Of a DNA stretch of 64,000 nt, positions 8,806 through 17,562 are shown in pieces. Location: assembly GCA_964581115.1 (NCBI GenBank), contig CAZOMY010000001.1, positions 186,001-250,000 on the forward strand, given 5' to 3'. Under the pieces are notes generated by a model. It made no database searches and was not told the origin of the DNA. It was given only the letters and a program-made list of their open reading frames with translations. The number at the start of each line of letters is the position of its first letter. Position 1 is the first letter of the stretch. The position numbers and the translations under genes were made by a program. Origin of the DNA: 2-02-FULL-55-14 sp964581115 (GTDB lineage Bacteria; Bacteroidota; Ignavibacteria; UBA10030).

Positions 8806-9929
8806 GAACGCACCTCCAACGTCCACTTCAGCGGTCGGCTGTCCAGCAGGTCAATCCATGCCCGACGCACGGCTTCTGTGGAGATGCTGGCGAGGTCATC
8901 GACGGTGGTTACCACCGGAGCATGCGGCGTCGCATATGGCTCCCAGATGTGAAGGTCGGGATTTGACTGGATGTACAAAACCACCGCCGGGACCTTGAAT
9001 GCGGAGGCCAGATGGACCACCGAGGTATCGGGCGTGATCAACGCATCGAGATGCGCCACACACGCTGCAAAAGCGTCGAAGGAGGTGCTCGGCGGCACCA
9101 CCCAGGCACGCGACTGGTCCCTGACGATCTCGTCAGCCCGGTCACGATCTCCCGGCTTGCACAGGATCAGGATCGCCGCTTCGGGATGCCTTTCGGACAG
9201 GAACGCGACGATATCGCGATATCGATCGGTGCCCCAGAAGCGCCGTTCACTTCCTGCCGAGATGTTCACACCGATCTTTCGATGCTGGAGGATGCCACGC
9301 TCGCGCATCAGAGCGTGCGCGAGGTCTCGCGAGCTCTGCTGAGGGGTGTAGACGACCGAGCGCTCAGCCTCCGCCGCGTTGATGCCAAATGGCTCAGCGA
9401 GCGGCGACAATCGTTCGATGATGTGATAATCTCGCCTCGAGCGTAGCGGTACGCGTACGTCGTAGCTGTAATCGTTCTCCTTTTCGAGGCCCACCGTCCA
9501 TCGCGCACCCGACAAGACGCAGAAGGCGGTCGACGTCGCGCTCGGGTTGTCCATCAGGTCCATCGCCACGTCATACTGCTCGCGTCGGAGCTGGCGCACC
9601 AGTCGGACCATGGAGAGGAAGGTACGCTCATAGACCCAGGCCTTCCGAATGCCCGAAAGCCCCGGAAGCGCCGCGACGTTGTTCGTGCTCAACAGGAGAT
9701 CGATCTGGAGGGCGGGCAGAGCATCACGAAGGGCCGCGATGAGAGGAGTCGATACAAGAACGTCTCCGATGCGGTCTTGACGAATCAACAAAATGCGGGC
9801 GCTTGCCAGATCGGCGGGCGTCGGCGGGTTCGATCGCCGATGGACGAGTGCCCCAAACGTTCGGACGACCCGGCGGCGCACCCACAACTCCGCGCGCTTC
9901 AGCCATGGGTCGTTCGGACCGGGTCTCAC
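8802..9929 (-). CDS. Family 9 glycosyltransferase (heptosyltransferase-like)
   Basis: 375 residues. It shows the GT9 N-terminal 'LLIRQDRIGDVLVSTPLI' (about residues 47-64), 'GVNISAGSERRFW' in the middle and 'ALITPDTSVVHLASAF' toward the end. GTG start at 9929 in a GTGA overlap with the ABC transporter gene upstream. It resembles its downstream neighbour in layout, so the pair probably acts on successive core sugars. The acceptor and sugar donor are not determinable here. Confidence 0.88.
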   Translation of the reverse strand: MRPGPNDPWLKRAELWVRRRVVRTFGALVHRRSNPPTPADLASARILLIRQDRIGDVLVSTPLIAALRDALPALQIDLLLSTNNVAALPGLSGIRKAWVYERTFLSMVRLVRQLRREQYDVAMDLMDNPSATSTAFCVLSGARWTVGLEKENDYSYDVRVPLRSRRDYHIIERLSPLAEPFGINAAEAERSVVYTPQQSSRDLAHALMRERGILQHRKIGVNISAGSERRFWGTDRYRDIVAFLSERHPEAAILILCKPGDRDRADEIVRDQSRAWVVPPSTSFDAFAACVAHLDALITPDTSVVHLASAFKVPAVVLYIQSNPDLHIWEPYATPHAPVVTTVDDLASISTEAVRRAWIDLLDSRPLKWTLEVRS

Positions 9930-11758
9930 GCCGGGTTCTCCGAGAACTGAAAGGCATGCAGTCGCCGGTAGACCCCCTTGGACCGCCGCAGCAGCTGTGC
10001 GTGCGTGCCGGACTCGACGATGCGTCCACCGTCAAGCACCAGGATCCGATCGCAGTTGCGGATCGTGGAAAGTCGATGGGCGATGATGAAAGCGGTACGC
10101 CCTTCCATCAGACGGTCCAATGCCTCCTGTACCATCTTCTCGGACTCGCTGTCAAGCGCCGAGGTGGCCTCATCGAGCAACAAGATTCTCGGGTCGCGCA
10201 GGATCGCCCGGGCGATCGCGATGCGCTGGCGTTGTCCTCCGGATAATTGCGCCCCCCGCTCCCCGACCTCCGTGTCGTAGCCCTTCTCCAGCTGTCGCAC
10301 GAACTTGTCGACGTTGGCCGCCCGAGCGGCGCTTTCCACCTCACGGTCGGTGGCATCCAAACGGCCATAGCGGATGTTCTCAAGGACCGTTCCACTGAAC
10401 AGGATCGTGTCCTGCGGAACGACGGCGATCGCGCTACGAAGGTCTTTGAGTGACATCGTGCTGACGTCCCTGCCGTCAACCAAGATATGACCGCTCGTAG
10501 CGTCATAGAACCGCGGAATGAGATTGATGATCGTGCTTTTTCCCGCTCCCGAGGGGCCGATCAAGGCGATCTTCTCTCCACGGCTGACCTTGAACGACAC
10601 ATCGCGAAGGGCATACGTCCCTTCTTGATACGCAAACGAGACGTCCCGAAATTCGACCTCTCCTCGCTTCACCGCGGTACCCGGTGAAGCATGTCCATCG
10701 ACCTCACGCTCCTGGTCGATCACTTCAAAGATGAATCCGGCCGACACGAGGGTCTTCTGGATGCGTGCAACACTTTCCCCGAGCGCCTTGACCGGCTTGG
10801 CCAGATTGACCATCAAAATGAGGAAGAAGATCATCGTCTCGATCGTCATGGTGCCCTGGATGAACAGGTAGCCGGCGAACACGACGAGCAAAGAAGCGGC
10901 GGCCGTGTTGAAGATCTCGTTCGTCGGACTGAGCAGAGCGATGGTTCGGACGATCTTCATCGAAAAGTGGTAGTTCGAATCGACGCGATGGCGGAAAGCG
11001 TTCCGTTCGTGCTCCTCTCTCGTGAACGACTTGACGATGCGCATCGCGGCGATCTTTTCCTGAAGAAATGAGGAGATTTCGGCCAGGGTATTCGTGAGTT
11101 CGCGGCTGAAGCGGCGGATGCGGTCGCCGAAGGTCCTCGAAATGAAGCCGGACAGCGTGAAAATGGCGATGGTGACGAGGGTCAGCTCCCAACTGGCGAA
11201 GAACAGCGCCGAGGCAAAAATGAGCGTGTAGACGATGTTCTGGGCGATCTCCACCATCAGAAAGAGCGATTGCTCCAGATTATTCACATCGTTCGTGATC
11301 CGCGACATGATGTGGCCGGTCCGGTGGGAGTCGAAGTAGCGGATCGGCAGCGCGACGACGGTATCAAACAGGTCCACCCGGATCCGGCGGAGCAGCTTCT
11401 GTTGAACGCTGCTCATCAGGACCTCGCGAATGTACACGAACACGGCCTTGATGACGATGATCCCAAGGACGGCCGCCGCGAACGCGAAGATCATCCGAAA
11501 ACTCCCTTCCTGTCCGCGAACATCATAGGAGGCGAGGATGCGGTCGAAGACGGTGAACGGGACCTGGACGAAGATTTCCTGACCCGCCCGCACCTGGGAG
11601 CTGATCGTCTGCAAGACGTCGAACAGGCGGGCGATCAAGAAGGCATTGGCGGCTTCGGCAGCGCTCATGAAAGCTACGGCCACGAGGCCGCCGAGGACGC
11701 GCCAGCGATACTGCAGGAAGGTGCGAAGGAGCCTGAAGAAGGTGACGGAGGGGCTCAT
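9926..11758 (-). CDS. MsbA-like ABC exporter (fused permease and ATPase)
   Basis: 610 residues: six transmembrane segments in roughly residues 15-320, then an ATPase domain with Walker A 'GPSGAGKST', signature 'LSGGQRQR', Walker B 'ILLLDEATSALD' and switch 'AHRLSTI'. This half-transporter design, working as a dimer, is the MsbA type that flips lipid A-core across the inner membrane. The position directly upstream of, and overlapping, two LPS glycosyltransferases and an O-antigen ligase supports that role over drug export. ATG start at 11758. Confidence 0.88.
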   Translation of the reverse strand: MSPSVTFFRLLRTFLQYRWRVLGGLVAVAFMSAAEAANAFLIARLFDVLQTISSQVRAGQEIFVQVPFTVFDRILASYDVRGQEGSFRMIFAFAAAVLGIIVIKAVFVYIREVLMSSVQQKLLRRIRVDLFDTVVALPIRYFDSHRTGHIMSRITNDVNNLEQSLFLMVEIAQNIVYTLIFASALFFASWELTLVTIAIFTLSGFISRTFGDRIRRFSRELTNTLAEISSFLQEKIAAMRIVKSFTREEHERNAFRHRVDSNYHFSMKIVRTIALLSPTNEIFNTAAASLLVVFAGYLFIQGTMTIETMIFFLILMVNLAKPVKALGESVARIQKTLVSAGFIFEVIDQEREVDGHASPGTAVKRGEVEFRDVSFAYQEGTYALRDVSFKVSRGEKIALIGPSGAGKSTIINLIPRFYDATSGHILVDGRDVSTMSLKDLRSAIAVVPQDTILFSGTVLENIRYGRLDATDREVESAARAANVDKFVRQLEKGYDTEVGERGAQLSGGQRQRIAIARAILRDPRILLLDEATSALDSESEKMVQEALDRLMEGRTAFIIAHRLSTIRNCDRILVLDGGRIVESGTHAQLLRRSKGVYRRLHAFQFSENPA

Positions 11759-11795
11759 GCGGGCTCAACGTAGCCGAATTTGCCCGTAAGTGCAA

Positions 11796-12113
11796 TCAGC
11801 GACGCTGACAAGCATCGCAGGGGCAGAGCGACCGGAGGGTCTCCCAAGTGTAGATACCGGTGGCGTGTCCGTCTCCCCACGTAAGTTGAAGCGCATACGA
11901 GCCGACGGGGGCTGCCCCTTTGAGATCATAGGCGCCGGCATGTGTCGGTCGTTCGACGGGGGCGTAGGAGTGTAGCAGGATCGTCTCGCCTTTGCAGCCA
12001 GCGCACGGACATGCATCACGGAGGCTCCGGAGTGGTATCCGGCTTTCGTGTCCATCGTCCCATTTGATCAGGACGGTGTTGGCATCGGCGAGGCTGATAT
12101 GGGTTGCGGTCAT
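11796..12113 (-). CDS. DUF971 (GBBH-like N-terminal domain) protein
   Basis: 105 residues. The pattern 'LIKWDDGHESRIPLRSLRDACPCAGC' followed by 'LTWGDGHATGIYTWETLRSLCPC' is the DUF971 fold, also found at the N-terminus of gamma-butyrobetaine hydroxylases and next to Fe-S assembly proteins; the paired CPCxxC-type motifs could bind a metal. Start ATG at 12113 is chosen because the longer frame enters the tRNA-Ala gene. The gene lies between a tRNA terminator hairpin and the ABC exporter, 37 bases from the latter. Function unproven. Confidence 0.85.
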   Translation of the reverse strand: MTATHISLADANTVLIKWDDGHESRIPLRSLRDACPCAGCKGETILLHSYAPVERPTHAGAYDLKGAAPVGSYALQLTWGDGHATGIYTWETLRSLCPCDACQRR

Positions 12114-12128
12114 GTTGGGATCAATGCA

Positions 12129-12156
12129 AAAAGGACAATCCGGGGATTGTCCTTTT
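12129..12156 (-). terminator. Rho-independent terminator downstream of tRNA-Ala
   Basis: A perfect 12-base inverted repeat (12129-12140 and 12145-12156) with a 4-base loop. On the minus strand it is followed directly by a run of T. It sits 16 bases past the tRNA 3' end, so it should terminate the tRNA transcript before the DUF971 gene, which then needs its own promoter or read-through. Confidence 0.8.
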
Positions 12157-12172
12157 GTGGTCGTTGCAGCGG

Positions 12173-12246
12173 TGGACCGTACCGGGATCGAACCGGTGAC
12201 CTCCACAATGCCATTGTGGCGCTCTCCCAAACTGAGCTAACGGCCC
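12173..12246 (-). tRNA. tRNA-Ala (anticodon GGC)
   Basis: 74 bases folding into a full cloverleaf: acceptor GGGCCGT/ACGGTCC (one G-U), D arm GCTC/GAGC, anticodon stem CCACA/TGTGG with loop ATGGCAT giving anticodon GGC, and T arm ACCGG/CCGGT with TTCGATC. The discriminator base is A; CCA is not encoded. Confidence 0.96.
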
Positions 12247-12467
12247 AGAAGAATCAACACCCAGATCCAGCGGCGGTTGTTCGGTCGCCGCGAGACCCCA
12301 CGTCGTCGCGCTCTGAGATCCGTCGATGACGTCGCGACGGAGCGGGGCCGGGCTAACGGCCCAGAACGTTCACGTTCAACCGTCGTGGGCACTGATTTTT
12401 AAGATAGCGACGAATGTCAGCAAAGTCAACGGATTGCTTCGTCGGAGTCTCCTCCGTATACTGCGTC

Positions 12468-12926
12468 ATGCAACTGCGTACGTCCTTGCCGTCCCGAGAA
12501 TCGTGGCGTTCACTGCGCCAATACCTTCCTCTGGCATTGGTGTTTGCCGCTGGCGTCTCGGGGATCATCTGTGCTTCCTGTGAGGATGATCTGACCGGCC
12601 TTCGTCCATCCGACGTCGTCTTCCCCGACTCCGGCATCAGCTACTCGCAGCACGTCGACGCCCTCTTCCAGCAATCGTGCGCTTCGACGCAGTGCCACGG
12701 CGGAAGCACGCCGGCCGGTGAATTGAACCTTGAGTATCCCTCCTATCGCTCGCTGCTCGATCACCGACCCCACCTCGTTCTGTCGGGCGATGGAGCGAAC
12801 AGCCTGCTGGTGCTTCGATTGACGGGCGCTGTCGGCGAGCGCATGCCGCTTCGAATGCCCGCATTGAACGAGAATCAGATCCGCGGGATCCGTCGATGGA
12901 TCGATGAGGGGGCGATCAACAACTGA
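12468..12926 (+). CDS. Small cytochrome c-like exported protein (CX4CH heme motif)
   Basis: 152 residues from the ATG at 12468. A basic N-terminus and hydrophobic segment end near 'ICASCEDD', a possible lipoprotein Cys. The region 'FQQSCASTQCHGG' has a CX4CH motif, and the later 'MPLRMPALNENQIRGIRRWIDEGA' is the usual end of planctomycete-type cytochrome c domains, where a Met would be the distal heme ligand. These modules bind heme or are degenerate relatives of it; a redox role in the periplasm is inferred. It is a lone plus-strand gene whose stop is 3 bases from the convergent NAD kinase stop. Confidence 0.75.
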   Translation: MQLRTSLPSRESWRSLRQYLPLALVFAAGVSGIICASCEDDLTGLRPSDVVFPDSGISYSQHVDALFQQSCASTQCHGGSTPAGELNLEYPSYRSLLDHRPHLVLSGDGANSLLVLRLTGAVGERMPLRMPALNENQIRGIRRWIDEGAINN

Positions 12927-12929
12927 TCG

Positions 12930-13826
12930 TCAGTGCGGGGGCTCGGTCCGCAGGTCCTTGCCCCATCCGAGCTTGTTCCGCAGGAGGTCGAAGTAATCCC
13001 TTCCGCTCCGCCGCACGAGGATCGTCCGGTGCGGAGCTTTGCGAATTCGAACATGCAACGGGCCGCGGACCGCGATGGCCGGCTGACCGTCGGCCGTGAC
13101 GTGCACGCGGCCGGGCGCATGCTCAACGATGAGGTCGACCGTGACGGCGTCGGGAACGACGATAGGCCTGGCGGTGAGGTTATGAGGACAGATGGGGCTG
13201 ATCATCATGACCGATTGCTCCGGGGTGATGATCGGTCCGCCGTTCGACAGTGCATAACCGGTCGAACCTGTCGGGGTTGAGACCATGATGCCATCGCCCG
13301 TGAACGTGGCGACATACTCCCCATCGACACGTGTCTCGACATGCAACACCCGGGCGATGCCGGGCATGTTGACAACGACGTCGTTCAATGCGCTGTAGCC
13401 CTTTCGCAAACCCTTTCCTTGGGCGGAGAGCATCATGCGCGCTTCGCTGCGCGTGCGACCTTCGAGCAAGTCATCGATGGCCGCTTCAACTTCATCCACC
13501 GGTACTTCCGCCAGAAAGCCAAGCTTCCCCAGATTCACGCCCAGGATCGGGACCTCTCGGGGTGCGACCAGGCGTGCCGTCCGGAGCATCGTACCGTCGC
13601 CGCCAAGCGATACCAGCACGTCGGCCCTCCTGACCAACTCGGCATCGCGCACAATTGCGATGCGCGTACGACCGCCGCGAAGTTCCGACCCCCTCAGCAG
13701 TCGCCCCAGGTCCGACTGAAGAACGACGTTGATCTTCCGCTCGTCTAGGGTGCGCAACAGCTCTCGAAGCACGCTGTGCAGGTTTGGCTTATCGGTATTG
13801 CCGACGATTCCGATGGTCATTTCCAT
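12930..13826 (-). CDS. nadK: NAD kinase
   Basis: 298 residues. The diphosphate-binding 'SLGGDGTML' motif, 'LGVNLGKLGFLAE', the 'LNDVVV' motif and 'GDGIMVSTPTGSTGYALS' identify NAD kinase (ATP-NAD kinase), which phosphorylates NAD to NADP in the cytosol. The length fits the bacterial family. The ATG at 13826 is chosen since it makes a TGATG junction with the upstream stop and has AGAAGG 4 bases before it; a GTG at 13829 and an ATG at 13820 are alternatives. Confidence 0.95.
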   Translation of the reverse strand: MEMTIGIVGNTDKPNLHSVLRELLRTLDERKINVVLQSDLGRLLRGSELRGGRTRIAIVRDAELVRRADVLVSLGGDGTMLRTARLVAPREVPILGVNLGKLGFLAEVPVDEVEAAIDDLLEGRTRSEARMMLSAQGKGLRKGYSALNDVVVNMPGIARVLHVETRVDGEYVATFTGDGIMVSTPTGSTGYALSNGGPIITPEQSVMMISPICPHNLTARPIVVPDAVTVDLIVEHAPGRVHVTADGQPAIAVRGPLHVRIRKAPHRTILVRRSGRDYFDLLRNKLGWGKDLRTEPPH

Positions 13827-14098
13827 CACGCCTTCTGGTCTTTCGCCACCTCATCGACGTAATTGAGCTTCAGCTCCTGGATCGTGCGGGCGAGGAACGA
13901 CGATTCATTTGCGCTCAGATTGTTCTTCGTCCTTTCCGCCAGCATGTCAAGAAGGTCGATCACCATCTGTGCCTGCTCGAGGTCGCGCTTCACGGCGTCG
14001 GCCGCCGGGTCTTTGACCTTGCCAAGGTGCTGCATGGCGGCCGCGTGAAGGGAAAGAACGAGACTTGCGAACAAAGCTTCGCGGCGCTGGTCATCCAT
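13826..14098 (-). CDS. DUF1844 protein
   Basis: 90 residues, mostly helical and soluble. It reads 'ALFASLVLSLHAAAMQHLGKV', then 'DLEQAQMVIDLLDMLAERTKNNLS' and a C-terminal 'LKLNYVDEV', the conserved layout of DUF1844, a small family without assigned biochemistry. It overlaps the upstream glycosyltransferase by 8 bases and the downstream nadK start by one base, so it is translated within this operon. Confidence 0.85.
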   Translation of the reverse strand: MDDQRREALFASLVLSLHAAAMQHLGKVKDPAADAVKRDLEQAQMVIDLLDMLAERTKNNLSANESSFLARTIQELKLNYVDEVAKDQKA

Positions 14099-14855
14099 AT
14101 GTTCGGCTTTCGTGATTCAGGTGTCGGAGTTTGACGTACTTGACGAGGACGGCCATTGAGGAAAGAGCTGCGATGACAAAGCCGTGCAATCCGTCCATCC
14201 AGCCTCCCTTCAACAGGTAGTCGCGGATGAACCGGAACGGGGGCGCCAGCAGCACCCGCCATACGGGGGCGTGCTTGCCGGCGCGGTGCAGCTCGGCCGC
14301 CGTGATCCCCGTGAAGTAGTCGATCTGCCGCAGATGGTCGCTGAGTGAGCGATAGCTATAGTGCAGGAGATCGCCTTCCAGCCGTCCCACAGGGGCTGAA
14401 CGGTCGGACAACTCGTAGCGGTCATGCGGGTTGATGCCCGTCCATGACCCCTTGTCGCGGCGGAACAGACGGAGCTTGCGGTCGGGATACCAGCCGCCGT
14501 GGCGGATCCAAGAGCCACAGTAGTTTGTCAGTCGATTCATCTCGTAGGCGTCGTGCAGCGGCTCGGCCAGAGCCTTCCTGATCGATCGGGTCAGCGCAGG
14601 CGTCAGTGCTTCATCGGCATCGAGCGAAAGGACCCAATCGTGGCGGCACTGCGTGAGGGCGAAGTTCTTCTGCTGAATGTGCCCCTCAAACGGATGAGCA
14701 ATGACCCGGGCGCCGCACGATGCGGCAAGGGCCGCGGTTGCGTCCGTCGATCCGGAATCGACGACGACGATGTCATCGGCGACCTCCCGAACCGACGTGA
14801 GACAACGTTCGATGTTCCGTTGCTCATTGAGCGTAATGACGGCGACGGACAGCAC
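14091..14855 (-). CDS. Family 2 glycosyltransferase (WaaE/LgtF-like)
   Basis: 254 residues. It begins 'VAVITLNEQRNIERCL', with 'IVVVDSGSTDAT' and the DxD motif as 'SLDADE' around residue 80, then 'KLRLFRR' and 'GINPHDRYEL', typical of the WaaE/KdtX group that adds glucose to the LPS core. A hydrophobic stretch near the C-terminus may touch the membrane. GTG start at 14855, preceded by GGAAGG at an 8-base spacing and 4 bases after the leuS stop. Confidence 0.88.
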   Translation of the reverse strand: MLSVAVITLNEQRNIERCLTSVREVADDIVVVDSGSTDATAALAASCGARVIAHPFEGHIQQKNFALTQCRHDWVLSLDADEALTPALTRSIRKALAEPLHDAYEMNRLTNYCGSWIRHGGWYPDRKLRLFRRDKGSWTGINPHDRYELSDRSAPVGRLEGDLLHYSYRSLSDHLRQIDYFTGITAAELHRAGKHAPVWRVLLAPPFRFIRDYLLKGGWMDGLHGFVIAALSSMAVLVKYVKLRHLNHESRTYG

Positions 14856-14859
14856 GCGA

Positions 14860-17442
14860 TCATCCTTCCGTGACGACGATGTTCACGAGCTTCTTTCGCA
14901 CGACGATCTTCTTGACGACCGTCTTTCCGGCAATGTAACGCTGAACGTGCGGGTCGGCAAATGCTGTTCGCTCAAGCTCCATTTCCGTGGCTTCGACGGG
15001 CACCGTCGCCTTCGAGCGGACCTTGCCGTTGACCTGCAGCACGACTTCGACCGTGTCCGACGCCAGCTTTGCGGGATCGTATGACGGCCACGATTCACGG
15101 GCCAGGCTCGTCGAATGCCCCAAGCGCTCCCACAATTCCTCGGCCAGGTGGGGGGCGAACGGGGCCAGGACGAGGACGAACGCGTGCATCATCGCGCGCG
15201 GAAGACGTTCAGCTTTCGTCGCCTCGTTGACGAAGATCATCATCTGTGCGATCGCCGTGTTGAACCGAAGTCCTTCAATGTCCTCCCCCACCTTCTTGAC
15301 GGTCTGATGGAAGACCCGTTCAAGGGCATCAGTGCCCGCGGGTTCGTCTGAAAATGCGATCGTCGCGCCCGTCTCGTCCACATACAACCGCCACACCCGG
15401 TTCAGGAACCGGAAGACGCCGTCGACGCCCTTCGTGCTCCACGGCTTCATCTCTTCCAGCGGACCCATGAACATCTCGAACATGCGCAGGGCATCTGCGC
15501 CGTACTCCCGTACCACGTCATCGGGATTGACGACGTTGCCGCGCGATTTTGACATCTTCCGGGAATCTTCACCGAGGATGATTCCCTGATGCCGCAACCG
15601 AGGGAAAGGCTCGGCCGTACTGACGTGGCCGAGATCGAACAACACCTTATGCCAGAATCGCGCGTACATCAGGTGCAGGACCGCGTGTTCCGACCCGCCG
15701 ACATACAATGACACCGGCATCCATCGACGTTCCTTGTCGGGGTCGCAGAATCGCTCCGGATTCTTCGGGTCGATATACCGAAGGTAGTACCAGCACGAAC
15801 CGGCCCATTGCGGCATCGTGTTGGTCTCCCGCAGACCCTTCTGCCCGGTCTTCGGCTCGACGATATTGATCCAGTCGCTCGCAAGCGCCAGCGGAGATTC
15901 AGTCGTCCCGCTCGGCTGAAATCTCTCCAGATCCGGAAGCGTCAACGGCAACTGGTCCCATGTCTCCATCGTCCCGTCGGCCAAATGAACGATCGGAATG
16001 GGCTCTCCCCAGTAACGTTGTCGGGAGAACAGCCAATCGCGCAGCTTGAACTGAACAGTTCCCTTCCCTCGTCCGGAACGCTCCAGCCAGTCGATGACGG
16101 CACGCATTGCCTCGGGGGTCCTCAATCCGTCAAGGGACAGATCAGGACCGCTCGATGCTTTGGCCACGCCTTCTCCCGTGAAGCACGTTCCGGCGTCGGG
16201 ACCGCCATCGACAACCTCCACGATCGGCAGTCCGAACGTGCTCGCAAACGCATGGTCACGCTCGTCGTGTGCCGGTACGGCCATGATGGCTCCAGTGCCG
16301 TAGCCGGCCAGAACGTAGTCGGCGATCCAGATCGGGATCGGCCGACCCGTGGCGGGATTGACGACTGAGGCGCCCAGCGCAACTCCGGTCTTCCCTTTTT
16401 CTGCACCGCGCTCGACGTCGGACTTGAGAGCCGCTTGTCTGCGGTACTGATCCACCGTCTCACGCTGAGCGTCGGAAACCAGATCGGATACGAGCGGATG
16501 CTCGGGCGCCAAGACCATGTACGTCGCGCCAAAAATGGTGTCGGGCCGAGTGGTGAAGACGGTGATGACGAGGTCGGGCCTGCCTTCCACCGGAAAGCGG
16601 ATCTCAGCCCCTTCTGAACGCCCGATCCAGTTCTTCTGCTGTTCCAGCGTTGATGCCGGCCAATCAAGCGACGCGGCGTCTTCGAGCAGGCGTTCGGCGT
16701 AAGCGGTGATCCGCATCATCCACTGGCGCATCGGCTTGCGCTCGACCGTGTAGCCCTTCTCCGTCCATTCGGCCACCTCTTCATTCGCAAGCACCGTCCC
16801 AAGAGCTTCGCACCAGTTGACGGGGACCTCCGCCACGTAGGCCAGGCGGAGACCGGAGAGGAACTGCTGACGGTCCCGGCGACCCATCGCCTTCCATTCC
16901 GCCGACCCGATCGATCGCACCCCCGGGATGCCCGCGCTCCCCTCCCGCTCCAGTTCTCGTTCAAGCTCCTCGATCGGACGAGCCCGCCTGATCCGTGGGT
17001 CGAACCACGAGTTGTACAGCTGTAGAAAGATCCACTGGGTCCATCGGTAGTACGAAGGGTCGGTCGTGTTCACTTCGCGAGACCAGTCATAGCTCAAGCC
17101 GAGCATCTTGATCTGGCGGCGGAACGTGTTGACGTTCTCCTCGGTGGTGACTCTCGGATGAATGTTGGTCTGCATTGCGTACCGTTCGGCGGGGAGTCCG
17201 AACGCATCCCAGCCCATGGGATGCAAAACATGATACCCCTTCATCCGCAGAAAGCGGCAGACAATATCCGTGGCGGTGTATCCTTCAGGATGACCGACGT
17301 GCAGGCCGGCGCCCGAAGGGTACGGGAACATGTCGAGGATGTAGGTACGAGGCTCGGGGGCGTCGTCGGGAGTCTGGAAGGTGCCGCTCTGCTCCCAATA
17401 TGCCTGCCACTTTGGTTCGATGGTCCGGAAATCGTAGCGCAT
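14860..17442 (-). CDS. leuS: Leucyl-tRNA synthetase
   Basis: 860 residues, the same length as the E. coli enzyme. The class I HIGH motif appears as 'HVGH' within 'GAGLHVGHPEGYT', the KMSKS loop as 'KMSKSRGNV', and the editing domain contains 'TTRPDTIFGATYMVLAPEHP'. It charges tRNA-Leu in the cytosol and edits mischarged products. ATG at 17442 is chosen because homologues begin 'MRYDFRTIEPKWQ'; the open frame extends 28 residues upstream without sense. First gene of a leuS-GT2-DUF1844-nadK unit. Confidence 0.97.
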   Translation of the reverse strand: MRYDFRTIEPKWQAYWEQSGTFQTPDDAPEPRTYILDMFPYPSGAGLHVGHPEGYTATDIVCRFLRMKGYHVLHPMGWDAFGLPAERYAMQTNIHPRVTTEENVNTFRRQIKMLGLSYDWSREVNTTDPSYYRWTQWIFLQLYNSWFDPRIRRARPIEELERELEREGSAGIPGVRSIGSAEWKAMGRRDRQQFLSGLRLAYVAEVPVNWCEALGTVLANEEVAEWTEKGYTVERKPMRQWMMRITAYAERLLEDAASLDWPASTLEQQKNWIGRSEGAEIRFPVEGRPDLVITVFTTRPDTIFGATYMVLAPEHPLVSDLVSDAQRETVDQYRRQAALKSDVERGAEKGKTGVALGASVVNPATGRPIPIWIADYVLAGYGTGAIMAVPAHDERDHAFASTFGLPIVEVVDGGPDAGTCFTGEGVAKASSGPDLSLDGLRTPEAMRAVIDWLERSGRGKGTVQFKLRDWLFSRQRYWGEPIPIVHLADGTMETWDQLPLTLPDLERFQPSGTTESPLALASDWINIVEPKTGQKGLRETNTMPQWAGSCWYYLRYIDPKNPERFCDPDKERRWMPVSLYVGGSEHAVLHLMYARFWHKVLFDLGHVSTAEPFPRLRHQGIILGEDSRKMSKSRGNVVNPDDVVREYGADALRMFEMFMGPLEEMKPWSTKGVDGVFRFLNRVWRLYVDETGATIAFSDEPAGTDALERVFHQTVKKVGEDIEGLRFNTAIAQMMIFVNEATKAERLPRAMMHAFVLVLAPFAPHLAEELWERLGHSTSLARESWPSYDPAKLASDTVEVVLQVNGKVRSKATVPVEATEMELERTAFADPHVQRYIAGKTVVKKIVVRKKLVNIVVTEG

Positions 17443-17562
17443 GTCGGTAGATCGGAAGGATGCAACGGTCGTGCGTGAGGGACGTGGACGGCGCGTGGCA
17501 TCGCCGCCACGCCGTACATCATTCAAGGTACGGTGTCATGGCAGGAATTGCAACGCGGAGGA

